Below the pieces are notes generated by a model. That model had not been told where the DNA came from. It ran no database searches and saw only the letters and a list, made by a program, of their open reading frames with translations. Position numbers and translations under genes: made by a program. From Parachitinimonas caeni (GTDB lineage Bacteria > Pseudomonadota > Gammaproteobacteria > Burkholderiales > Chitinimonadaceae), in NCBI RefSeq assembly GCF_030129945.1, contig NZ_JARRAF010000015.1, forward strand, positions 57,970 through 121,969: 64,000 nucleotides of DNA, given 5' to 3'. This document shows positions 12,282 to 20,631 of this stretch, in pieces (position 1 is the first letter of the stretch; each line of letters begins with the position of its first letter).

Positions 12282-12911
12282 ATGTCTATAGCAGAAAGAA
12301 AAAAACGCGAGCGCGATGCGCTTCGCCGCAAGATCATTGATGCCGCCAGGGAGTTGTGTGTCGAGGTTGGCTACGATGCCTTGACCTTGCGCGCCATTGC
12401 CGGCCGGATCGATTACTCGACAACCGTCATTTACACCTTGTTTGAAGACAAGGCGGATCTTCTACGCGCCATCGCGGACGAAGACTTTGCCGAGCTCACC
12501 CGCCTGTTACAGGCGAACGATGACGAGACCGTGAGTCCTGGTCAGAGGGTGGTGGGATTGGCGAATAGCTTTGTGCAGTTTGCGATGGAGCAACCCGAGC
12601 ACTATCGGCGTATCTTCATCAATCCGCCGCCACCAGTGTCGGTGGAAGAATCGGCGGCGGAGCACGGGAATCCAAATGAAGATGCTTACGCCTTTGCTCG
12701 TTCTCTGTTCGAGGCTGTGGTGCATGACACCCCTCAGATTCTTGAGCGCGACCCGGATGCGTTGCTGCAGATGTTCTGGGGCACACTGCATGGCCTGATT
12801 TCAATCAACATGATCCTGCGTGATGAACCTTGGGTGACACTGCAACCCTTACCCAGGCTGGTCGAGGGGGCTACGCGGGCACTGTTGAGAGGGATGGGCG
12901 TGGTAGTTTGA
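12282..12911 (+). CDS. TetR/AcrR-family transcriptional regulator
   Basis: 209 residues. The N-terminal 60 residues form the usual helix-turn-helix: RRKIIDAARELCVEVGYDALTLRAIAGRIDYSTTVIYTLFEDKADLL. The rest is an all-helical ligand-binding domain with a C-terminal part like the WHG/TetR_C_33 type. Such proteins repress neighbouring or own genes until a small ligand binds. The target is unknown; the divergent lipoprotein gene is the most natural candidate. The ribosome site is weak. Confidence 0.85.
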   Translation: MSIAERKKRERDALRRKIIDAARELCVEVGYDALTLRAIAGRIDYSTTVIYTLFEDKADLLRAIADEDFAELTRLLQANDDETVSPGQRVVGLANSFVQFAMEQPEHYRRIFINPPPPVSVEESAAEHGNPNEDAYAFARSLFEAVVHDTPQILERDPDALLQMFWGTLHGLISINMILRDEPWVTLQPLPRLVEGATRALLRGMGVVV

Positions 12912-12945
12912 GGTAGCAAACCTAACGTCAACATGAGTTTGTAAC

Positions 12946-13392
12946 ATGAAGGCAATTATTCTGGCCGGGATTCAGGCAAGTGGTAAGTCCAGTTTCTGCA
13001 GACAACAGTTTTTTGATACGCATATCCGGTTGAATCTGGACATGCTCAGAACGCGGCGGCGTGAGGCAATCTTGCTTGAAGCCTGTCTGGCCGCTCAGCA
13101 ACCTGTGCTGATCGACAATACCAATCCACATAGCGATGACCGACGCCGCTATCTGAATGTGCTGCGCGCTGCGCGTTATCAGGTGGACTGCTATTACTTT
13201 CCACCAGACATAGACGGGTGCCTCGCACGCAATGCCGGGCGTGACGGCAAGGCATGCATCCCTGATGTGGCCATTCTCGGTACGGTCAGCAAATGGCAGA
13301 CGCCTTCGTTTGCTGAGGGTTTCGATCATCTCTACACCGTGAAATTGCTGGAGGGAACGTTTGTCGTCGATGAGGTTATGCGTGAGATTTGA
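12946..13392 (+). CDS. Small P-loop kinase-like ATPase
   Basis: 148 residues with a Walker A motif, GIQASGKSS (about residues 8-16), directly after the first strand (MKAIILA). An LNLDMLRTRRR stretch and VLIDNTNPHSDDRRRYL follow. This pattern (P-loop, then D-N-T-N before a helix) is that of polynucleotide-kinase/zeta-toxin-type small-molecule or nucleic-acid kinases, as in the kinase domain of T4 Pnk. The substrate cannot be told. It lies 34 bases after the TetR gene and may be co-transcribed. No antitoxin-like gene is adjacent, so a toxin role is not supported. Confidence 0.7.
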   Translation: MKAIILAGIQASGKSSFCRQQFFDTHIRLNLDMLRTRRREAILLEACLAAQQPVLIDNTNPHSDDRRRYLNVLRAARYQVDCYYFPPDIDGCLARNAGRDGKACIPDVAILGTVSKWQTPSFAEGFDHLYTVKLLEGTFVVDEVMREI

Positions 13393-13481
13393 GAGTCCGG
13401 ACTGTGCCTCCTGGCGGCTGCTTGCCAAGGCTTGGCATGGTTTGGCGGTACGTTATATCCGTCGCAATCATTAGCCAAAAC

Positions 13482-14135
13482 TCAATCGGACTTGACGTTT
13501 GCTTCAGCGGGCAAGGCAAACAGGGGGGTAACGCGCCAGCCATGGCTTTGCAAAATGGCTGCCAAGGCATGAGACCGGGTGAGCTGAGCAGGTTCCGAGT
13601 CAAACTCGCACAGCCATGCTTGCGGTGCAGAGGTGTGAGAGATCAAACGTCGTAGCATGGGGGTCGGGATATGGGCGCAGGCTTGCAGGCAGAGTTGTGC
13701 ACGTTCTGATTCTGCTTGGCTAGGGGGCTGTGGGTGACCATGCTGAATCAGCGCCTGAAGGGGTGTTGGGGCGGGCTCCGGTATGGACAGTTGTCTGCTG
13801 AAAGGTGGCTCGGACAGATTCCACCAATCTGCAGGCCCCATGGAGGGCGGGGCTATCGCTGCTTGCCAGAGCTGTGTTCGGTTGTCTGGGGTGTTCGGGA
13901 TGGCCCGGTTATGATCGTCAATGTACATCGCCATTGCATCGGCGGCAGTGCAGGGAACGCAGAGATTGAAATCGCCGGAATTGAAGCTCCCCAGCTCGGC
14001 ACGGGCGCGTGCCTCATTGAAGATCCCCGCTTCTTCAAGCACATAGACGGTACTACTGTCTTTGGCACGGCGTAGGCTGATGAATTTATCGTCAGCCTGC
14101 GTGCCAACAACGCTGATTACATAGTAGAGCGTCAT
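13482..14135 (-). CDS. Hypothetical protein
   Basis: 217 residues, no signal peptide or membrane segment. The N-terminal 90 residues (MTLYYVISVVGTQADDKFISLRR...) look like a compact alpha/beta domain. The middle is Pro-rich and the C-terminus is helical with several Cys and Trp. I recognise no family. It is read on the minus strand, downstream of the membrane protein at 14220-14909, from which it is separated by 84 bases; the two may be co-transcribed. Coding potential is supported by absence of rival frames and by consistent composition. Confidence 0.5.
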   Translation of the reverse strand: MTLYYVISVVGTQADDKFISLRRAKDSSTVYVLEEAGIFNEARARAELGSFNSGDFNLCVPCTAADAMAMYIDDHNRAIPNTPDNRTQLWQAAIAPPSMGPADWWNLSEPPFSRQLSIPEPAPTPLQALIQHGHPQPPSQAESERAQLCLQACAHIPTPMLRRLISHTSAPQAWLCEFDSEPAQLTRSHALAAILQSHGWRVTPLFALPAEANVKSD

Positions 14136-14219
14136 GTTTCAAATTCTTTAGATGGTTCGCCTTGGGCTTGTGTGGCTTCGGCGCTCAATGATCGAGCATT
14201 CTGGGTCCGACCTGGGGTC

Positions 14220-14909
14220 TCAGGAGCGCGGCCGGAACCACAGCCACCACAGACCAAACATGACAAAGCCCACCAGGGCATAGCGCATTGCAAACAGGAC
14301 TTCCTTCCAGTTGGCACCTTCTACACCCGAAATCACAACAATGTGCATGGTCTCGATATTCAGGTTGCGCGCATTGAGCAAACCCATCGATACCCGGACC
14401 TGACTGTCCGACTGGAATCGGACTGGTGCAGAAACCGCCGTGAGTTTTAACTTTTCACCTGCCTTGGCGCCTGCTCGCGACAGGCCGGCCATCGGGTTCG
14501 CCCGGTTCAAGCCATTCTCAAAATTCCAACCTGCTTGCCATAACGAGGCGGCATCACCGTCTTCTCCTGCGGTGGCTTCCATAACTACGACGAATTTATA
14601 AGGACTCTTGCTGGATTCGACAAACAGCGGCCCACTTTGCCAGTCTTCGGTGCGGGCCGCCATGCGTTCCAGCAGCGATTCATTAGGTTTGATAGGGTCT
14701 GGCTTGAATGCGTTGAATTTGGCAATGGCTTCTTTGGGAATTTCATATTCGTAGACGAGTTCCTTGCCATATCTTTTGACCAGCGCCGGCAGGTTATCGA
14801 CTTGTGCCATCGCCTGATTGGCCATTGTCAGGGTGCACAGAATGATCAGCGTACGTGCGAACAGGAGACGAAGGGGCTGAACCCAAGCGGATTGGAATTT
14901 TGGTCTCAT
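14220..14909 (-). CDS. Hypothetical exported protein with C-terminal membrane anchor
   Basis: 229 residues. The N-terminus has a signal-like hydrophobic stretch (LLFARTLIILCTLTMANQAMAQ, processing likely after AMA, about residue 35). A soluble domain of about 160 residues follows, then a single transmembrane helix near the end (YALVGFVMFGLWWLWF) and a short basic tail RPRS. The topology therefore suggests a periplasmic domain anchored at the C-terminus. No family is recognised. It diverges from the diguanylate cyclase at 15131; the hairpin element at 14950 lies between them. Confidence 0.55.
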   Translation of the reverse strand: MRPKFQSAWVQPLRLLFARTLIILCTLTMANQAMAQVDNLPALVKRYGKELVYEYEIPKEAIAKFNAFKPDPIKPNESLLERMAARTEDWQSGPLFVESSKSPYKFVVVMEATAGEDGDAASLWQAGWNFENGLNRANPMAGLSRAGAKAGEKLKLTAVSAPVRFQSDSQVRVSMGLLNARNLNIETMHIVVISGVEGANWKEVLFAMRYALVGFVMFGLWWLWFRPRS

Positions 14910-14949
14910 ACTTTTGGGTTGGAAGCGTTATTGATTGGCAGTGAGCCTA

Positions 14950-14999
14950 GGCTCTGTTGACGTTGGGTTTGCGGCTGTAAACCCAACGTCAACAGAACC
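14950..14999. repeat. Short palindromic element, hairpin copy
   Basis: GGCTCTGTTGACGTTGGGTTT (14950-14970) pairs with AAACCCAACGTCAACAGAACC (14979-14999) with one mismatch, around an eight-base loop. The terminal GGCTCTGTTGACGTT is shared with the elements at 56040, 58266 and 63877. It lies between two divergent genes. Confidence 0.85.
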
Positions 15000-15130
15000 C
15001 AGCTGGATTGACTATCCTATAGAGCATATAAAAACGTACCGTGTGCAACCCTGCACAATTGCAAAATGGATCAAAGGCGCCAAGTACTTTGAACAAATGT
15101 CATAAGTAGGTCATAGCACGCAGGAGGCCC

Positions 15131-16912
15131 ATGCATTTTCACTCCTTTCGTTTGAAATGGCTAATGTCCATCGCCTTTGCGTTACTTGGGCTGCTGATTT
15201 CTTCCGGCCTGGGGATGGCATTGATTCAAGCCGTTGAGGAAGAAATGCGCGAAGAAGTCGGCAACGATCTGGCTGTCACCGCAGTACAGATTCGCGATGC
15301 GCTTGATCGTACCGTTTATGACCGCTTTGTCGATTTACGCGCCATGACAACATTGCGGCAAATCAACGAACCGGGCCGCTCACCTGCTGATGGTCGCAAG
15401 CTATTGGAGAAAATGCAGATCCACTACCCGGACTTGGCATGGATCGGCTATGCCGACATGGATGGCGTGGTGCGATTTGCCACATCGCAGGTTATGGAAG
15501 GCGTGAATGTAGGCATCAGACCTTGGTTCACTAATGGCTTGCGTGATAGTTATGTGGGGGATGTTCACGAAGCCGCGTTGTTGACCAAGTTACTTGGAAT
15601 GCCCAATTCGCCTGATCAGTCCGTACGTTTCATTGATATCGCAATGCCCGTCAGGGATGAAGCAGGGGTCATACGAGGAGTACTGGGTGCCCACTTGTTC
15701 TGGAAGAGCCTTTCTGACATCACCAGTAGCTCTGCAGAGATTGTCCGTGCCCGTTGGGTGCCTGTGGAGTTGTTCATTTTGGATAAAGGGGGACGGGCAC
15801 TGCTGACACCGCCTGGCGCCAGTAGCGCCATACCACAAACTTTGGCGGTTTTGCAGAAGTCTCCTGGGGTGGCGGCTCAGGTGTTGGGCTGGCCTGATAA
15901 TTTCGAATATCTGACCAGCGTAACGTTAACCAAAGGTTTGCATGAATTTAAAGGGCTGGACTGGCAGATTGTTGTTCGACAGAGGGCAGACCAGGCATTT
16001 GCCTCTATTACATTGCTGCAATCCCGCATTACCATGTTGGGCTTGGCATGCATTGCGACGGCTGGTTTGATTGGGTACCGCTGTGGTAGTTGGTTGGCGA
16101 AGCCGCTGCTAAAACTCGTTGGACCCGTACAACTTACCGGCATTGCATTAAAGAGCAGGTCCGAGATCGAACCCAATTGTGCCGAAGTGGCTTGGCTGCT
16201 GGACTACTGCGATCGTCAGTCTCGCATGCTCTCTGAGTCCAGGCAGCTGCAGGCTGCACTGGAAGTAGACAGGCATTCGCAACTGGCAGCGGTCAATCAG
16301 GCATTGGAAAGCGCCAATCGATCTTTGTGCGGTGCTCTCCAGCAAAGGCAAGAACTTATGGATCAGATTGCGATTCTGACTAGCACCGACAATCTGACGG
16401 GGTTGCTGAATCGCAGAGCATTCTATGAGCGCGGCGCTCAGGAGTTGCGATCTCTTGCGCGACAGACAGGATACCTTGCGCTGCTTGTCTTCAATGTTGA
16501 CGGGTTCAAGCGCATCAACGAGCGCTTTGGTAATGAGGCGGGGGACAGAGCGCTACAACGACTTGCTGCTTGCGCTCAGACCTCTCTCGGGTCAGGCGCC
16601 TTGTTGGCACGTTTAAATGGGGATGAATTTGCGGTGCTGTTGCGAGATACCGACGCTAGTGTCGCGCAAGCTACTGCACACCATCTGTTGCAAGCCGTGG
16701 CGAGTTTGGGGGTCGAAACAGATCAAGGCCCCATTTCTATGAGTGCTTGTGTTGGTGTCGTGATCAGCAATGGCCGGCAGAGCCTTGAAGTGCTGCTGAG
16801 TCAGGCGGATGGCGCGCTAGGTAGAGCCAAGCAGCGCGGCATCAATCAGGTGGAGTGCCAGGCTGCACTAGAGGAGGCGGAAAGTGAGCCTTCTTCGATT
16901 CGACTATCTTAA
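15131..16912 (+). CDS. Membrane diguanylate cyclase with periplasmic sensor domain
   Basis: 593 residues; the start has AGGAGG six bases upstream. A transmembrane helix (about 10-32), a periplasmic dCache-like sensor domain (about 35-285), a second helix (about 290-312), a helical linker (about 340-415) and a GGDEF domain (about 420-580). The catalytic signature reads NGDEF at 496-500 rather than GGDEF. TDNLTGLLNRRAF marks the domain start. The usual RxxD inhibitory site upstream is absent. Expected reaction: two GTP to cyclic-di-GMP, controlling motility or biofilm; whether the Asn variant is active is uncertain. The gene is transcribed alone and is close to the flagellar cluster. Confidence 0.85.
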   Translation: MHFHSFRLKWLMSIAFALLGLLISSGLGMALIQAVEEEMREEVGNDLAVTAVQIRDALDRTVYDRFVDLRAMTTLRQINEPGRSPADGRKLLEKMQIHYPDLAWIGYADMDGVVRFATSQVMEGVNVGIRPWFTNGLRDSYVGDVHEAALLTKLLGMPNSPDQSVRFIDIAMPVRDEAGVIRGVLGAHLFWKSLSDITSSSAEIVRARWVPVELFILDKGGRALLTPPGASSAIPQTLAVLQKSPGVAAQVLGWPDNFEYLTSVTLTKGLHEFKGLDWQIVVRQRADQAFASITLLQSRITMLGLACIATAGLIGYRCGSWLAKPLLKLVGPVQLTGIALKSRSEIEPNCAEVAWLLDYCDRQSRMLSESRQLQAALEVDRHSQLAAVNQALESANRSLCGALQQRQELMDQIAILTSTDNLTGLLNRRAFYERGAQELRSLARQTGYLALLVFNVDGFKRINERFGNEAGDRALQRLAACAQTSLGSGALLARLNGDEFAVLLRDTDASVAQATAHHLLQAVASLGVETDQGPISMSACVGVVISNGRQSLEVLLSQADGALGRAKQRGINQVECQAALEEAESEPSSIRLS

Positions 16913-17030
16913 TTGGGTAGGTTGAAGGGAAATTTCCGACTGCATCCTGAATGGCACCCTTTGCAATCATGCTCTGTCATCCAGACATTTACAAATCTCA
17001 AGCGGCATCGAGTAGTGAGGGCTGCCAAAA

Positions 17031-17552
17031 ATGGCAATAGAAATCCGGCCTGCAGTACCAGAAGACGCTGCGCTATATAACCGCTTTTTTCGAGAGCTGC
17101 TGAATCAAACCCGCTTCATGATGTTGTCGGCCGATGAATACAGGCGTTCCGATCAAGAGATGCAGATAGTTTTCAGGAAATTTGCAGAACATGACAACCA
17201 TCTGTTCCTTCTGTCGATGGATGAAGCTGGCGTCACCGGCTTTCTCTCGGTAGCAGGCGGCGCTGCCAAAAAGAACTGGGGTAATGGCTACGTGGCAATG
17301 GGTTTGCTGCGTCGTAGCCAAGGACAGGGAATTGGGGCAGCTCTGTTTGAACATGCCGAACAATGGGCTGCCGTAGCGGGCTTGTGGCGCTTGGAGCTGA
17401 CCGTGATGGCAGATAATCAGCCAGCACAATGCCTTTACCGTAAGCGTGGTTTTGAGGTGGATGGTGTCAAACGACGCTCCCTGCGCATGGATGGTTGCTG
17501 GATTGACGAATTGCTGATGTCAAAGCTGATTGAAGTGAGGAGTTCGTCTTGA
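17031..17552 (+). CDS. GNAT-family N-acetyltransferase
   Basis: 173 residues of a GNAT acetyltransferase fold: N-terminal MAIEIRPAVPEDAALYNRFF, central strand VTGFLSVAG, and the acetyl-CoA-binding motif RRSQGQGIGAALFEHAEQWA, followed by LELTVMADNQPAQCLYRKRGFEVDG. The acceptor (protein N-terminus, amine or antibiotic) cannot be predicted. GAGGG lies upstream of the ATG. Its TGA overlaps the TTG start of the proteasome-like gene, so the two are almost certainly translated together. Confidence 0.85.
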   Translation: MAIEIRPAVPEDAALYNRFFRELLNQTRFMMLSADEYRRSDQEMQIVFRKFAEHDNHLFLLSMDEAGVTGFLSVAGGAAKKNWGNGYVAMGLLRRSQGQGIGAALFEHAEQWAAVAGLWRLELTVMADNQPAQCLYRKRGFEVDGVKRRSLRMDGCWIDELLMSKLIEVRSSS

Positions 17553-18277
17553 CTTACTGTGTTGCGATGCGGCTTGCCGAGGGGTTGATCTTCGCCTCTG
17601 ATACGCGCACCAATGCTGGTGTCGATCACATTGCTACGTTTCGAAAGATGCATGTTTTCGAGCAGCCTGGCGACAGACTGATTGTGCTTCTGACTTCCGG
17701 TAACCTCGCAACCAGCCAGAGTGTGGTTGGCCTGCTCCGACACCGATGCGGCCTAAGCGGGGACTGCTTGCTCACAGTCCCAAACCTGTATCAGGCTGCC
17801 GTGTTGGTTGGGGCCACCGTGAGGGAGATTCTGGCCAGGGATTCGTTTAATCCAACTGCTGGCCAGAGTATTGACTTTGGGTGCTCGATATTGCTCGGTG
17901 GCCAAATTCAAGGTGAAGAACCGGGATTGTTCAATATCTACCCGCAAGGCAATTTCATCGAAGCGAGCGTGGACACGCCATATTTTCAGATCGGAGAAGC
18001 GAAGTACGGCAAGCCGATCATCGATAGAGTGTTGCGATATCAAACGCCCTTGAAAGAAGCTGCCAAGTGTACCTTGATCTCATTTGACTCGACGGTGCGT
18101 AGCAATCTGTCTGTCGGCTTGCCCATTGACATGATGCTCTATCGAACAGGCAGCTTCACTGCGGCAACCATCTGCCGTATCGATGGTAGCGATCCATATT
18201 TCAACCAACTTCGAAAAGGTTGGGGCGAGGGATTGCGTAAGGTATTTGCAAAGCTACCCGACGCAGACTGGTTTTGA
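17549..18277 (+). CDS. Proteasome-like peptidase Anbu
   Basis: 242 residues, with a TTG start chosen because AGGAG lies seven bases upstream and the next residue is Thr. MTYCVAMRLAEGLIFASDTRTNAGVDHI is the hallmark start of Anbu (ancestral beta subunit), an Ntn-hydrolase related to proteasome beta subunits and HslV. Removal of Met1 would expose Thr2 as the nucleophile. The fold continues with TSGNLATSQSVVGLL and SDTR/K33-like residues. In many genomes Anbu sits with a transglutaminase-like, an ATP-grasp and an alpha-E protein; none is here. Its only partner is the GNAT gene, with which it overlaps by four bases. Confidence 0.85.
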   Translation: MTYCVAMRLAEGLIFASDTRTNAGVDHIATFRKMHVFEQPGDRLIVLLTSGNLATSQSVVGLLRHRCGLSGDCLLTVPNLYQAAVLVGATVREILARDSFNPTAGQSIDFGCSILLGGQIQGEEPGLFNIYPQGNFIEASVDTPYFQIGEAKYGKPIIDRVLRYQTPLKEAAKCTLISFDSTVRSNLSVGLPIDMMLYRTGSFTAATICRIDGSDPYFNQLRKGWGEGLRKVFAKLPDADWF

Positions 18278-18510
18278 ATCAGGGCAACCTTGAAGAAAAA
18301 ATTTCAATATGTAGAGAATCGCAAGTATATAGATAGCTGTGGGCGAGCAAACCATATTGCTCAACAAGCAAATAAGTGCGTCGTAGATAACACCTGCTTG
18401 CCTGGCACAGGGTGAATATTGCCACCTAACAGTCTGACAAATTGACTGATGGTCGCATGGATATTAGAATCCACTGATTTAGCTGATGATTTTTGAGAGG
18501 ATGAAGGGGC

Positions 18511-18777
18511 TTGAGTTCTGATCTGGTAATACATCTGCTAGCAGAGCTTCTGTGGAATGCTCTGGCAATCTGTGGCCCGCTCATGCTACTTACCATGCTG
18601 ATTGGTCTGCTTATTAGCGTGTTTCAGGTAGTGACACAAGTACAAGATATGTCGTTATCGTTTGTTCCGAAGCTTTTGGTAACAGTAGTGACACTCGTTG
18701 TCGCCGGGCCATGGATGCTGCGGAAGTTGGTAACTTATGCTTCGCATTTAATTGCAAATATACCAAATTATATATAA
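18511..18777 (+). CDS. fliQ: Flagellar export gate protein FliQ
   Basis: 88 residues, two hydrophobic helices (about 12-38 and 50-74), with LISVFQVVTQVQDMSLSFVPK, the conserved centre of FliQ/SctS. FliQ lies in the FliPQR core of the type III export gate. TTG start with AAGGGG directly upstream; an ATG ten bases earlier is out of frame and stops quickly. First gene of the flagellar run, nine bases before fliR. Its usual partner fliP is 19 kb away at the other end of the cluster. Confidence 0.9.
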   Translation: MSSDLVIHLLAELLWNALAICGPLMLLTMLIGLLISVFQVVTQVQDMSLSFVPKLLVTVVTLVVAGPWMLRKLVTYASHLIANIPNYI

Positions 18778-18786
18778 GGGAATTCC

Positions 18787-19551
18787 GTGATTATCAGTAC
18801 GGATATGGCATGGATTGTCAGTGTGTTTCTTTGCTTTGTCCGAATATCAGCTGCCTTGATAATGACACCGGTATTTGGTGGTTTTTCTATTCCTGTTAAT
18901 TTCAGAGTTCTGCTTATGCTTGCGTTGGCTGCCTTACTGGTTTCCGGTGGCATTGCCAATGTTTCTGCGCTTAAGTTGAGTGCAGGGGTTATTATTGAGG
19001 CTGCGGTTGCGGAATTTATCACCGGAATACTATTGGCATATGGGGTGTTTGTCGCTTTTGCAATATTCAGTTTTGGCGGGAAGTTGCTCGACTCTCAAGT
19101 TGGATTTGGGATTGGGGGTTTGATAGACCCAGTTACTAGGGCACCATCACCAGTCTTGGCGTCTGCTATTGATATTTTTGCGATTGTATTCTTTTTTACT
19201 GCAAATATTCACCATTTTTTAATAAAGGGATTAAAGTATTCATTTGAGATGGTTCCGTTGGGCGTAGGATTGCGTATTGAATCTGCTGATTTGGCACTTC
19301 GCCAGTTTGGCCTGGTATTTATTAGCGGCTTCTCTATTGCGGCACCGGTTATCTTTTTATTGTTGTTGATTGATATTGGTTTGGCGGTATTGTCTCGCAA
19401 TTTGCCGCAGTTCAATGTATTTATGATTAGTGTGCCAATCAAAATTGTAGCGGGTTTGGCGTTGCTTGCAGCATCCCTGCATCTTTTTTTCCCATTGATT
19501 AATAAGATATTTTATACAATACCACGATATTTTGAGAGCTTGATCGGATAA
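18787..19551 (+). CDS. fliR: Flagellar export gate protein FliR
   Basis: 254 residues with about six to seven membrane segments, the usual FliR length. Typical features are the N-terminal WIVSVFLCFVRISAALIMTPVFGG and the DSQVGFGIGGLIDP segment. FliR forms the export gate core with FliP and FliQ and contacts FlhB. The DNA is strikingly AT-rich compared with the rest of the window. The start codon is GTG, and flhB follows after three bases. Confidence 0.9.
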   Translation: MIISTDMAWIVSVFLCFVRISAALIMTPVFGGFSIPVNFRVLLMLALAALLVSGGIANVSALKLSAGVIIEAAVAEFITGILLAYGVFVAFAIFSFGGKLLDSQVGFGIGGLIDPVTRAPSPVLASAIDIFAIVFFFTANIHHFLIKGLKYSFEMVPLGVGLRIESADLALRQFGLVFISGFSIAAPVIFLLLLIDIGLAVLSRNLPQFNVFMISVPIKIVAGLALLAASLHLFFPLINKIFYTIPRYFESLIG

Positions 19552-19554
19552 TCC

Positions 19555-20631
19555 ATGGAAGAAGGTCAAGATAAAAGCCAGCCAGCAACTGAATATAAGC
19601 TGAATGAAGCCAAAAAGCGCGGCAATGTTGCCAAGAGTCCGGATGTGGTCTATGTGGCAATATTAGCTGCGGTAGTGGGATTTCTATACGCCATGGGCCC
19701 TCGCGTCGTTAAAGAGGAGTTATTGGTGGCGCGCGCTATTTTCTCCAAAATTGGGTCGGTATCTGCCAATGAAGGTGAAGTGTTTCAATTTCTGTCTGGC
19801 GCATTAGTCGCCTGGCTGAGCCCATTTGCTCCCTTTTTGCTTCTGGTTGTTGTGCTGGCGGTCGTGGGTTCCTTGGTGCAAACTGGTCCGATTTTAAGTG
19901 CCCATCCAATCAAGCCTGATTTTGACAGAATTAATCCTGTTGCGGGATTTAAGAAATTTTTTTCGATCAAGATTATTTATCAAGCATTTAAAAGTTTATT
20001 CAAAATAAGTGTGGTAGCTTTTGTATTGGCGGTGACGCTATTCCATCTGGTTCACTTTTTTCTTAAGACCGCACATGCGGAGCCAGTTAGCTACTTGGCG
20101 CTGATGTTAGACATAATTGCATCTGTGTTGTTCAAATTGCTCATCGCTATGTTGGTATTGGCTATACTGGATTTTGCTTATACCCGATGGGAATTTTCTC
20201 GTCAGATGAGGATGAGCCATAAAGATATCAAGGATGAAGTCAAGCAAAGGGAGGGGGATCCACGCATCAAATCCCGGCTCCGTCAATTGAGAATGGAGCA
20301 TTTAAAGAAGAGCAAGGCGGCAAAGCAGGCTCCAAATGCAGATGTTCTACTTGTTAACCCTACGCATTTTGCAGTTGCAATTCAGTATAAGCATGGGGAA
20401 ATGGCTGCGCCGCTTGTGCTGGCAAAGGGGGCAGGTGACCTGGCTGCTAAAATGAGAGAAATTGCTTCACGACATGGAATCCCGATTGTGCAAAACCCCC
20501 TGCTTACTCGTGCGCTGTATAGAATGACTGAATCGAATTCCTATGTACCTGAAGAGCTATATCCTCAGGTGGCAAAAATATTGGTTTGGGTGTTTGCAAT
20601 GAAAAATTCCAGGCAAGCGAGGGTGGTGTGA
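19555..20631 (+). CDS. flhB: Flagellar export switch protein FlhB
   Basis: 358 residues. Four membrane segments in the first 210 residues are followed by a cytoplasmic domain. The autocleavage site NPTH is present at 268-271 within LLVNPTHFAVAIQY; cleavage there switches export from rod/hook to late substrates. The N-terminus has the standard KTEPAT-like start (TEYKLNEAKKRGNVAKSPDV). With NPTH intact the export apparatus looks able to change specificity, even though no late substrate gene is in the window. Its end overlaps flhA by four bases. Confidence 0.93.
   Translation: MEEGQDKSQPATEYKLNEAKKRGNVAKSPDVVYVAILAAVVGFLYAMGPRVVKEELLVARAIFSKIGSVSANEGEVFQFLSGALVAWLSPFAPFLLLVVVLAVVGSLVQTGPILSAHPIKPDFDRINPVAGFKKFFSIKIIYQAFKSLFKISVVAFVLAVTLFHLVHFFLKTAHAEPVSYLALMLDIIASVLFKLLIAMLVLAILDFAYTRWEFSRQMRMSHKDIKDEVKQREGDPRIKSRLRQLRMEHLKKSKAAKQAPNADVLLVNPTHFAVAIQYKHGEMAAPLVLAKGAGDLAAKMREIASRHGIPIVQNPLLTRALYRMTESNSYVPEELYPQVAKILVWVFAMKNSRQARVV

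Noticed and set aside
12924..12933. AACGTCAACA before the P-loop kinase and GTTGACGTT near 42429 as further element copies
   Set aside because: Only a half-site is present in each case, with no inverted partner, so chance cannot be excluded.
12946..13392. Zeta-toxin of a toxin-antitoxin pair
   Set aside because: The P-loop pattern is compatible, but no adjacent antitoxin-like gene exists; the neighbour is a normal TetR regulator.
18403..18423. Sigma-54-like promoter upstream of fliQ (TGGCAC ... TTGC)
   Set aside because: The spacing between the GG and GC elements is about 17 rather than 12 bases.
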